Below are positions 1-5,511 of a DNA stretch of 6,522 bases, in pieces. Where the stretch lies: NCBI GenBank assembly GCA_903829855.1, contig CAIKRN010000051.1, positions 1-6,522 on the forward strand, written 5' to 3'. The notes under the pieces are model-generated. The model saw only the letters and a list, made by a program, of their open reading frames with translations. It was not told the origin of the DNA and did no database searches. Within the stretch, counting starts at the first letter, position 1. Each line of letters starts with the position of its first letter. Both the position numbers and the translations under genes were made by a program. This DNA comes from an uncultured Opitutia bacterium (GTDB lineage Bacteria; Verrucomicrobiota; Verrucomicrobiia; Opitutales; UBA953).

Positions 1-1158
1 CCCTTCGCCCTTGGCGGCGCCAAACGTCCACTTGAAAGATGCGCCTGGAGTAAGTTTGAAATGCTGGAGGCGACGGAGGGTGACATCGGCGTTCGCTTCT
101 TTCGGAATCGTGAACCTGGTCTTTAGGTCAGCCGCGGACACTAGAAAGAGCGAGAGCTCGGCCTTCGTTTCAGTGTCAGTGATATTTTTCCAGCGGAAGA
201 AGGCATTCACCTGACCGGCGGCGGGATTCTTTAAGTCATCCGGCCACGGCAGCGGGGAATTACCGGAAGCGTTGGTGAACGCGACGTAGGGCTCATTCTT
301 GCGCACGGCCAACCAGTCAAAAGAATCGATGAGGTCATTCACCAGCATGATCTTGGACGTATTGTTGGCGTGGCCGAACGGGCCCCAGTAAAAGTAGAGT
401 GCATACTTACGGTCGTTCATCGCCTTCACGAAACGCTCATGGCCGGCAGACCAGCTGTCATTCTGACCGGAGTAGTCCACGCAAACCGGCGGCTCAGGCA
501 GAATCACGTTGGCTGGGACGGTGGCGGGCGGGAAATACATGCGATGGGAGACATGCTCAATCCCGGCCGGGACATTGGCCTTAATCGCGGCAAAGACGTT
601 ACCGTTGCGCATCCCGATACCGAGCGTGCCCGTGCCGCCCATGGAATTTCCGCAGAGGTAGACGCGCTCGGGGTCGATGCCGTATTTTTCCATCGCCCAT
701 TTAACGGTATCCATGACGCGCTTCTCCACGGGGACAGGGTCGCCGCCCGAGTTCTTCGCGATGAGGGCTTTATCCTTGAGATGCATCCCGCCCCACCACC
801 AATCGCCCTTGTTCTTACGGCAATCCAGGTACAGCGCGTAATGATCATCGGGCGAACGGTAGATGTCGTGATTGCCAACGGTCTTCGTGCAATTCACGCA
901 CGAGAACACATCATGCCCAGCGGAGTGCAGCACGACATACAAGGGAGCGTTACGCCGATCGGTCGTGGGGTGGATCACCACAAAACTATCCTTCTGGGGC
1001 GCCGCGTAGCCCCACTCCGGCTTCACGTCGTGCTCAAAAGTTTCCATGGCCCGCCCATTGAGGGTCGTCTCCTTGGCCGGCACCAGCACGGGATTCCAAT
1101 CCGCGGCATGCAGTGAAAAGGCGAGGAGGAGCAGCAAGGCGACGGAAGTCTTTCGCAT
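1..1158 (-). CDS. Secreted alpha/beta hydrolase (esterase / prolyl-oligopeptidase-like), 3' end cut off by window
   Basis: This frame stays open from the ATG at 1158 to the window edge, giving 386 residues without a stop, so the C-terminus is missing. The N-terminus (MRKTSVALLLLLAFSLHAADW) is a typical Sec signal peptide, with likely cleavage after HAA (about residue 22), so the enzyme should act outside the cytoplasm. The alpha/beta-hydrolase landmarks are in order: an oxyanion-type turn VVLHSAGHD (75-83), the nucleophile elbow GNSMGG with Ser172, an acid candidate in YSGQND (Asp234, or Asp228), and His263 in WGPFGHAN. Residues from about 275 to 386 look like an extra beta-rich domain that I cannot name. 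Cys87 and Cys90 form a CxxC, with Cys113 nearby, possibly disulfides after export. The substrate is unknown; an ester or peptide is plausible from the family. GGGA about 10 nt before the ATG is a weak ribosome site. It lies 84 bp downstream of opcA on the same strand and could be transcribed separately. Confidence 0.85.
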   Translation of the reverse strand, partial: MRKTSVALLLLLAFSLHAADWNPVLVPAKETTLNGRAMETFEHDVKPEWGYAAPQKDSFVVIHPTTDRRNAPLYVVLHSAGHDVFSCVNCTKTVGNHDIYRSPDDHYALYLDCRKNKGDWWWGGMHLKDKALIAKNSGGDPVPVEKRVMDTVKWAMEKYGIDPERVYLCGNSMGGTGTLGIGMRNGNVFAAIKANVPAGIEHVSHRMYFPPATVPANVILPEPPVCVDYSGQNDSWSAGHERFVKAMNDRKYALYFYWGPFGHANNTSKIMLVNDLIDSFDWLAVRKNEPYVAFTNASGNSPLPWPDDLKNPAAGQVNAFFRWKNITDTETKAELSLFLVSAADLKTRFTIPKEANADVTLRRLQHFKLTPGASFKWTFGAAKGEG

Positions 1159-1180
1159 GGGGTTATCCCGATTACTGGGG

Positions 1181-1197
1181 AAGCGGGCAGACCGCTT
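1181..1197. other. Short inverted repeat between opcA and the hydrolase gene
   Basis: AAGCGG and CCGCTT form a perfect 6-bp stem around a 5-nt loop, 22 bp upstream of the hydrolase start. On the transcribed (minus) strand it is followed by CCCC rather than a T-run, so it does not look like an intrinsic terminator. It could be an operator, a leader hairpin or chance. Function unknown. Confidence 0.35.
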
Positions 1198-1214
1198 CAA
1201 GACAAGATACCTTA

Positions 1215-1239
1215 GGACCGCACGTGGTACTGTCCCTAC
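1215..1239 (-). repeat. Solitary GTAG-headed hairpin (REP-like), diverged
   Basis: Read on the minus strand, GTAG (1239-1236) is followed at once by an imperfect stem-loop (1235-1215) with arms GGACAGTAC and GTGCGGTCC around CAC. Only one mismatch and one G-T pair interrupt the stem. The part at 1221-1240 also matches the fifth hairpin of the large repeat (5488-5507) with three differences, including the CTACC end. It begins 4 nt after the opcA stop codon, a typical 3'-flanking position for a REP element, and may protect the 3' end of the upstream transcript. It has no coding capacity. Confidence 0.65.
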
Positions 1240-1242
1240 CTC

Positions 1243-2211
1243 TTAAAAAAACACCGCTTCGGACAACGCCTCGGCGGGGGCCATGAAGGCGACACGCTGA
1301 GTGACGGGGGCGGGCTGACGGCTACGCGAGAAAGTGATAATCGCACGCGTGCCCTTATCGGCATGCTCCCAGGAGAAACGGGCGCCGTCGGCAAAGACCC
1401 ACTCGGCATCGAGATTATCGCCGGGCGGCGGCTGTGGCGTCGTGGTAAACTCGACGTCGAGGTGCGAACGGGAAAGCCCGGCGCAATGCGTGAGGCAACC
1501 GCGCATCCATTCAAGCAAACCAGCGGCTTCACCGCGGAGGCCGGTTCCGTAATTAATCGTCACGATGCGCAGGCCGCGAACGAGCTCAGCGGGCGCATGG
1601 GCGGCGAGGTATTGGCCGAGCGCCTGACGGACAGGTAAGCAGCGGGCGACCGCGAGGTCGCGGACGGACTTCGGGCTCGGGAAGGCGAGTTTGAAAAACT
1701 CGTCACCCACAAGCGAGCGATCCGCGACGACGCGGCGGCAGCGGGCCGTCCACGCGAGCCACGGGGTCATCTCCGCGACGGTCACGCCGTGTGCCCAGAC
1801 ATTTGTAGGGAGATCGCCTTCGAGCCAAGTCGAGACGAGTGATTCGAGTTCATTCGTCGGCGCACCGTGCGCGAGCATCAGGGCTTCACAGCAACGCTTA
1901 CCGCGCCGCGAAGGATCAAAGAAGCAAAGCACGTTCACCTTTGCTTCGAGGGCGGCGGCGGCCTCCGCGGCCGGACGGGCGGCGAGCACCACCAAGCGAC
2001 AAGGATAACGTTGGGCGAAGAGAATCGCCTCGTCGAAGCGGGCCTGCGCATCGGCGGGCGAGACGCCCGCACCGAACATCAGCACGAGATTCATCTGCGA
2101 CGCGCGCGCGGCTTCTTCGCCTTCCTCGGACCAAGCCTTATCTAACGAGGCAAGTGCCGCGGAGATCTTGACCGGGAAGCCCGGCAGGGTGTCGATCAGC
2201 GGATGGGCCAT
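1243..2211 (-). CDS. opcA: Glucose-6-phosphate dehydrogenase assembly/effector protein OpcA
   Basis: This 322-residue soluble protein resembles OpcA, which in cyanobacteria binds and activates G6PD and stabilises its oligomer. Recognisable family landmarks are RYPCRLVVL (68-76, cf. HPSRVIV), DLPTNVW (133-139, cf. DLPV-x-WW), RRVVADRS (159-166), DLAVARCLPVRQALGQYL (185-202) and GLLEWM (231-236). The chosen ATG at 2211 lies 1 nt after the zwf stop (TGATATG), which implies translational coupling. The frame stays open upstream to an ATG at 2415, but that extension would overlap zwf by 200 bp, is Arg/Ser-rich and looks like out-of-frame translation. The protein has eight cysteines, including a CC pair (107-108) and Cys239/Cys243, against two in the G6PD. 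This is notable because cyanobacterial OpcA is a thioredoxin-linked redox switch, but equivalence of the cysteines here is untested. The last codons before TAA form a run of seven T. Confidence 0.85.
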   Translation of the reverse strand: MAHPLIDTLPGFPVKISAALASLDKAWSEEGEEAARASQMNLVLMFGAGVSPADAQARFDEAILFAQRYPCRLVVLAARPAAEAAAALEAKVNVLCFFDPSRRGKRCCEALMLAHGAPTNELESLVSTWLEGDLPTNVWAHGVTVAEMTPWLAWTARCRRVVADRSLVGDEFFKLAFPSPKSVRDLAVARCLPVRQALGQYLAAHAPAELVRGLRIVTINYGTGLRGEAAGLLEWMRGCLTHCAGLSRSHLDVEFTTTPQPPPGDNLDAEWVFADGARFSWEHADKGTRAIITFSRSRQPAPVTQRVAFMAPAEALSEAVFF

Positions 2212-2212
2212 A

Positions 2213-3757
2213 TCAGCGGCCGGCGTTGCGCCAAGCGTGACCATGACCAGCGAGCAGCGCATCCGCGCCGGCTGGGCCCCATGAACCCGAAGAGTACGCT
2301 TCGATACCCGTGCGGCCTTGCTGCTGCCAGCTCTGCAGGAGCGGCGTGAAGAGGCGCCAGGAGGCCTCAGTCTCATCCCCACGGATGAAGAGCGTGCGAT
2401 CGCCGACGACGGCATCGAGAATCAGGCGTTCGTAGGCCTCGGGCGTATTGGAGCCGTAGGTCGTGGCGTAGCGGAAACTTAAGCGGACTGGCTGCGTGCG
2501 CGGCTCGAGACCGGGCACCTTGGAATTGAGGACGAGCGTCGTGCCTTCGTCGGGCTGGATCTGAATGACGAGGCGGTTCGGCGCGAGGTCGTAACGGGCG
2601 TCGCCGGCGAACAGGCCGGACTCCGGCTGCTTGAATTGAATTGCGATTTCAGAGACACGGCGAGCGAGGCGCTTGCCGGAGCGCATGTAAAAAGGCACGC
2701 CCGACCAGCGGCTATTTTCGATCGAAAGGCGCAGGGCACAGAAAGTCTCCGTGGCGGAATCCTTGGGGATATCCTTCTCGGTGAGATATCCTGGCACGCG
2801 TTCACCCCCGGAAAGGCCTTCTGAATATTGGGCGCGGACGGCATCACCATTGACGCCGAGGCGCAGCGGCTGGATGGACTCGAGCAGCTTCACCTTCTCA
2901 TCGCGGATATGCTCGGCGGAAAGGGAGCGAGGCTGATCCATCGCCACGAGCGCGAGGAGCTGCATCGTGTGGTTCTGGAGCATGTCGCGCGTGGCGCCGC
3001 TGCCGTCGTAATAGCCACCACGGGTACCGACGCCGAGTTCTTCAGCAACGGTGATCTGGACGTGGTCGACGTGACGGCGATTCCAGAGCGGCTCAAGAAT
3101 CGGGTTGGCGAAACGGAGCACGAGCAAGTCCTGCACGGTCTCCTTGCCGAGATAGTGATCGATGCGGAAAATCTGGGACTCGCGGAAATTACGGGCCGCG
3201 ACGGCGTTGAGGTGCACGGCCGAAGCCAGGTCCTTGCCGAAAGGCTTCTCGATGATGACCTTGCTTTCGAGGTCGGTGCCGAGGCCACGGGCGGCGAGGC
3301 CGGACTGACCGAGGTTCTCTAAAATTGGCTCGAAGACGGTCGGCGGCGTGGAGACGTAGAAGACCAACTGGAGGGGGCGGCCGGCCCGTTTCTCGGCGGC
3401 GGCAATCTGTTCCTTTAAAGCGGCGTAGGCGGCCGGCTCATCATAGCCACCGGATTGGTAAGTGGCATTCTCTTCGATGCGTTTCCAGATGTCGGGACGG
3501 AATTCACGGCGGGAGAACTTCGCAAGATCGGCGGCGGCCTGGGTGCGAAACTCAGCGTCCGGGATGGGCTTGCGACCGAAGCCGATCAGATGGAAATCGG
3601 CCGGGAGCAGGCTGTCGACGGCCAGGTTGTACAGGGCCGGGAGCAGCTTACGGGCGGCGAGGTCGCCCGAGGCGCCGAAAATGACCACGCAGGTCGGCTG
3701 GGCGCCGCGGTGCTTACTCAGGCCGGAGAGGAACGGATGGCGGTCGGTGTCTGACAT
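2213..3757 (-). CDS. zwf: Glucose-6-phosphate 1-dehydrogenase
   Basis: This enzyme oxidises glucose 6-phosphate to 6-phosphogluconolactone with NAD(P)+, the entry step of the oxidative pentose phosphate pathway, in the cytoplasm. The 514-residue length is normal for bacterial G6PD. Diagnostic motifs are all present: the dinucleotide-binding GASGDLA (28-34), EKPFG (170-174), the substrate-binding RIDHYLGKE (198-206) and QNHTMQ with the presumed catalytic His263 (by analogy with His240 of the Leuconostoc enzyme). YMRSGKRL (357-364) and the C-terminal GSWGP element are also there. The ATG at 3757 follows the yraN stop by 6 nt, and opcA begins 1 nt after its own stop, so the three genes look like one transcript. 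No Shine-Dalgarno sequence precedes it (ACTCCG before ATG). Only two cysteines (23 and 340) are present. Whether it prefers NADP+ or NAD+ cannot be read safely from the sequence. Confidence 0.97.
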   Translation of the reverse strand: MSDTDRHPFLSGLSKHRGAQPTCVVIFGASGDLAARKLLPALYNLAVDSLLPADFHLIGFGRKPIPDAEFRTQAAADLAKFSRREFRPDIWKRIEENATYQSGGYDEPAAYAALKEQIAAAEKRAGRPLQLVFYVSTPPTVFEPILENLGQSGLAARGLGTDLESKVIIEKPFGKDLASAVHLNAVAARNFRESQIFRIDHYLGKETVQDLLVLRFANPILEPLWNRRHVDHVQITVAEELGVGTRGGYYDGSGATRDMLQNHTMQLLALVAMDQPRSLSAEHIRDEKVKLLESIQPLRLGVNGDAVRAQYSEGLSGGERVPGYLTEKDIPKDSATETFCALRLSIENSRWSGVPFYMRSGKRLARRVSEIAIQFKQPESGLFAGDARYDLAPNRLVIQIQPDEGTTLVLNSKVPGLEPRTQPVRLSFRYATTYGSNTPEAYERLILDAVVGDRTLFIRGDETEASWRLFTPLLQSWQQQGRTGIEAYSSGSWGPAGADALLAGHGHAWRNAGR

Positions 3758-3763
3758 CGGAGT

Positions 3764-4186
3764 CTAGAAGCGGCGGCGTCCGAAAAGGACTTCGCCACGG
3801 TGTTGAAGGAGGCGGACGGTGCCTTTCTTGCAAACCAGAACTTCCACGACGTCGAATCGCGTATGACACGGCCCGCTGATTTGATGGAGCCAACCGGTCG
3901 CCGCGCGCCTTAAAGCCCGCTTTTTCCGTCGATTGACGGCCCAATACCCTTCTCCGCCGACTTCCGCCGTGCGGGTCTTAACTTCGACGAAAACAAGCAC
4001 GCTACCCTCTAGGATGACGAGATCGAGCTCGTCGCGGCCGTGGCGCCAATTGCTCGCAAGGCAGCGCCCGCCTTGGCGGAGATAGTGCTCTTCCGCGAAG
4101 CGTTCGCCCATGGCACCCAGGGAGTCAGGCAGCGGACGGCGGCGACACCCGTTGAGAAAACTTTGCCAAAAATCCTGCCAAAACAT
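3764..4186 (-). CDS. yraN: YraN / UPF0102 family nuclease-like protein
   Basis: This 140-residue basic protein has the UPF0102 (YraN) layout: GAMGERFAEEHYLRQGG (24-40), then RDELDLV with Glu53 and Asp55, then VFVEVKTR (65-72), and RFDVVEV (110-116). The Glu/Asp...ExK arrangement is the restriction-endonuclease-like (Holliday-junction-resolvase-like) active-site pattern. The family is widely conserved, but its physiological role is poorly defined; DNA repair or uptake has been suggested. About 20 N-terminal residues precede the conserved core, slightly longer than minimal members, yet the ATG at 4186 is the only plausible in-frame start. It is the first gene of the yraN-zwf-opcA cluster. A functional link to G6PD is not expected from known biology, so it is probably a co-transcribed passenger. 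A promoter must lie in the 103-bp divergent region upstream, but I see no convincing -10/-35 pair. Confidence 0.9.
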   Translation of the reverse strand: MFWQDFWQSFLNGCRRRPLPDSLGAMGERFAEEHYLRQGGRCLASNWRHGRDELDLVILEGSVLVFVEVKTRTAEVGGEGYWAVNRRKKRALRRAATGWLHQISGPCHTRFDVVEVLVCKKGTVRLLQHRGEVLFGRRRF

Positions 4187-4242
4187 GTCGTCAGCCTAAT
4201 AAACGGGCTGATTTGAGCCATGTTAGGCCCGAGGGGTTCTTG

Positions 4243-4260
4243 ACCTAGGGAACCCTAGGT
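4243..4260. promoter_or_regulatory. Perfect palindrome (8-2-8) in the divergent intergenic region, candidate operator
   Basis: ACCTAGGG, two bases (AA), then CCCTAGGT form a perfect inverted repeat 29 bp before the ATG of the plus-strand TIM-barrel gene and 56 bp before the yraN ATG. Position and symmetry fit a dimeric regulator site able to control either gene. A TTGACC (4240-4245, five of six -35 bases) overlaps its left arm, but no good -10 follows. Its left arm can alternatively pair as GGGTTC (4234-4239) with GAACCC (4250-4255), an arrangement exclusive with the palindrome. Regulator unknown. Confidence 0.5.
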
Positions 4261-4289
4261 GCCTTTCTCTGTCCTTACACCCCACACCC

Positions 4290-5123
4290 ATGCGTCTCCT
4301 CACCCTCCTAGCCCTCGCCGTCGCTGCCTGCGTCAGCGCTGATCCGATTCCGGAATCCTACCGCCAAAACGGTTGGTTCGTCGGCGCCCAAGCCTACACC
4401 TTCAACCGCTTCTCGTTCTTCGAAGCCATCGCCAAGACCAAGGAAGCTGGCGGCAACCTCATCGAACTCTACCCCGGACAGGCCCTCAAGCCCGGCTCCA
4501 AGGAGAAGACCAACCACACCATGTCCGACGCCGCCTTTGCTGAAATGAAGGCTGAGCTCGATCGCCAAGGTGTCCGCGCCGTGAACTACGGCGTCGTCGG
4601 CGCGAAGAACAAGGAAGAGGTCTACGCGATCATGAAGTTCGCCAAGAAGCTCGGCCTCTATTCCGTCTGCACCGAATCCACCGAGCAGATTGCCCACTGG
4701 GAAGCTGCCGCGATCGAGTTCGACATGAAAGTCGCCTTCCATGAACACGGCGGCTCGATGGATCGCCCGAAGTACAAGGTCTGGAATCCCCTCTACATCC
4801 TCGGCGTCGTTGAGAGCCGCGACCACCGCGTCGGTGCCTGCGCCGACCTCGGCCACTGGGCCACCTCCAACCTGAAGTCCGTCGAATGCGTGCGCATCCT
4901 CGAAGGCCGCATCATCAGCGTGCACCTCAAGGACAAGGCCACCTTCGGCAACTCCCCTGTCGTCGTTGCCGGCAAGGGCGTGTGCGATATCGATGCCTGC
5001 CTCAAGGAACTCATCCGCCAGAAGTTCGATGGCCATATCTCCGTCGAACACGAAGCTGATTGGCTCGACAGCGTTCCTCAGGTCAAAGCCGACATCGACT
5101 TCGTCAAGGCCCACGCGAAGTAA
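4290..5123 (+). CDS. Exported sugar phosphate isomerase/epimerase-like TIM-barrel protein (xylose isomerase-like)
   Basis: This 277-residue protein matches the AP-endonuclease-2/xylose-isomerase-like barrel (Pfam AP_endonuc_2 type). These enzymes isomerise or epimerise sugars or cyclitols with a divalent metal. The barrel landmarks are NLIELYPG (56-63), FHEHGG (150-155), ADLGHW with Asp186 and His189, VHLKD (211-215), GKGVCDID (228-235) and ISVEHE with Glu253; the His/Asp/Glu set is the probable metal site. The N-terminus is a short export signal. It can be read as signal peptidase I cleavage after VSA (residue 17) or as a lipobox VAAC with lipidated Cys14. The exact substrate cannot be told. 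It is the only plus-strand gene and is monocistronic, with its own terminator 24 nt after the stop. The leader before the ATG is C- and A-rich with no Shine-Dalgarno sequence. Confidence 0.88.
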   Translation: MRLLTLLALAVAACVSADPIPESYRQNGWFVGAQAYTFNRFSFFEAIAKTKEAGGNLIELYPGQALKPGSKEKTNHTMSDAAFAEMKAELDRQGVRAVNYGVVGAKNKEEVYAIMKFAKKLGLYSVCTESTEQIAHWEAAAIEFDMKVAFHEHGGSMDRPKYKVWNPLYILGVVESRDHRVGACADLGHWATSNLKSVECVRILEGRIISVHLKDKATFGNSPVVVAGKGVCDIDACLKELIRQKFDGHISVEHEADWLDSVPQVKADIDFVKAHAK

Positions 5124-5146
5124 ACCGCGCTTACCGTGCGCTCATC

Positions 5147-5173
5147 AAGCCCCTCGATTCCAGGGGCTTTTTT
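5147..5173 (+). terminator. Rho-independent terminator of the TIM-barrel gene
   Basis: An 8-bp perfect stem (AAGCCCCT / AGGGGCTT) with a 7-nt loop runs straight into six T (5168-5173). It starts 24 nt after the stop codon at 5121-5123. This is a textbook intrinsic terminator for plus-strand transcription. On the other strand it lacks a comparable T-run, so it looks one-directional. Confidence 0.9.
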
Positions 5174-5200
5174 GTGGGCGCGCGTGCAGCGCGTGGCAAA

Positions 5201-5321
5201 GGTAGGGATGGCTCTCCGAGCCGTCCGTTCGCATGACGAGAATCGTAGCCCCCTCGGCCCAACGGCGGGCTAGGGACAGCCCGCCCTACCAGATGCAGCT
5301 AGGGCAGCACGCGGTGCTGTC
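5201..5321 (+). repeat. REP-cluster repeat, copy 1 (diverged 5' half)
   Basis: This is the first of four copies of a hairpin-rich repeat. Its first hairpin has GTAG (5202-5205) directly before arms GGATGGCTC (5206-5214) and GAGCCGTCC (5218-5226). These arms differ from the other copies yet still pair, with one G-T. The second hairpin is decayed (ACGA..TCGT). From 5254 on it is nearly identical to copy 3: hairpin 3 (GGCGGGCT/AGCCCGCC, 5264-5285) with CTAC after it, one T missing near 5290, then CAGCAC/GTGCTG. The final CTACCC seen in copy 2 is replaced by the linker. No gene lies here; it is in the gap between two convergent genes. Confidence 0.85.
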
Positions 5322-5377
5322 GTTGTTACGTCTCTGCCGTTCCCAACCGCCAACCGCTAACCGCTGACACCTGTAAT
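5322..5377. repeat. Linker segment between repeat copies, first instance, with a 3 x 7-bp tandem
   Basis: This 56-bp linker joins copies 1 and 2 and recurs identically at 6357-6412. It contains a 7-bp tandem, CAACCGC CAACCGC TAACCGC (5344-5364). It is not hairpin-forming to any clear extent and has no ORF of interest. Because it recurs with the same flanks, copy, linker and copy form one higher-order unit. Confidence 0.8.
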
Positions 5378-5508
5378 GGGTAGGGACCGCTGTCCTCAGC
5401 GGTCCGTTCGTCGAATGAGATACGTATCTCTATCGGCCCAACGGCGGGCTAGGGACAGCCCGCCCTACCTAGATGCAGCTAGGGCAGCACGCGGTGCTGC
5501 CCCTACCC
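5378..5508 (+). repeat. REP-cluster repeat, copy 2 (complete, 131 bp, with terminal inverted repeats)
   Basis: This is the only complete copy, bounded by GGGTAGGG (5378-5385) and its reverse complement CCCTACCC (5501-5508). Five hairpins follow in order: GGACCGCTG/CAGCGGTCC (5384-5405), the perfect palindrome GAGATACGTATCTC (5417-5430), GGCGGGCT/AGCCCGCC (5443-5464), CCTAG/CTAGG (5468-5483) and GGGCAGCAC/GTGCTGCCC (5482-5502). GTAG abuts hairpin 1 on the plus strand (5380-5383) and hairpins 3 and 5 on the minus strand (CTAC at 5465-5468 and 5503-5506). This is the REP tetranucleotide design. It ends 3 bp before the dioxygenase stop codon, so hairpin 5 could stabilise that transcript's 3' end. 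Confidence 0.9.
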
Positions 5509-5511
5509 TCA

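Noticed and set aside
504..878. A 124-residue minus-strand open frame
   Set aside because: It is a wrong-frame shadow of the hydrolase gene. Its Arg/Ser/Thr-rich composition is typical of out-of-frame translation, and it lacks the GxSxG and signal peptide seen in the true frame.
370..1116. A 248-residue plus-strand open frame
   Set aside because: It lies antisense to the clearly coding secreted hydrolase and has no recognisable motif. High GC content keeps opposite frames open.
1243..1280. Seven-T run at the end of opcA as a terminator or slippage site
   Set aside because: The T-run is within the last codons and stop. Only a weak CCGC/GCGG pairing precedes it, and no functional reading requires slippage.
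2212..2415. N-terminal extension of OpcA to the ATG at 2415
   Set aside because: It would overlap zwf by 200 bp, its residues look like out-of-frame translation, and the start at 2211 is perfectly coupled to the zwf stop.
2828..3322. A 164-residue plus-strand frame inside zwf
   Set aside because: It is antisense to conserved G6PD motifs and has no independent evidence.
4308..5114. A 268-residue minus-strand frame opposite the TIM-barrel gene
   Set aside because: It is the almost exact mirror of the real gene, with a Gly/Asp/Glu/Val-rich, low-information composition. The plus strand has metal-site motifs, an export signal and a terminator.
5344..5364. Iterons of a replication origin (three 7-bp repeats)
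   Set aside because: There are only three short units, no replication gene or AT-rich region, and they recur as part of a dispersed repeat.
5201..5508. CRISPR array
   Set aside because: The repeats are over 120 bp, internally palindromic, and separated by identical rather than unique spacers. No cas genes are present.
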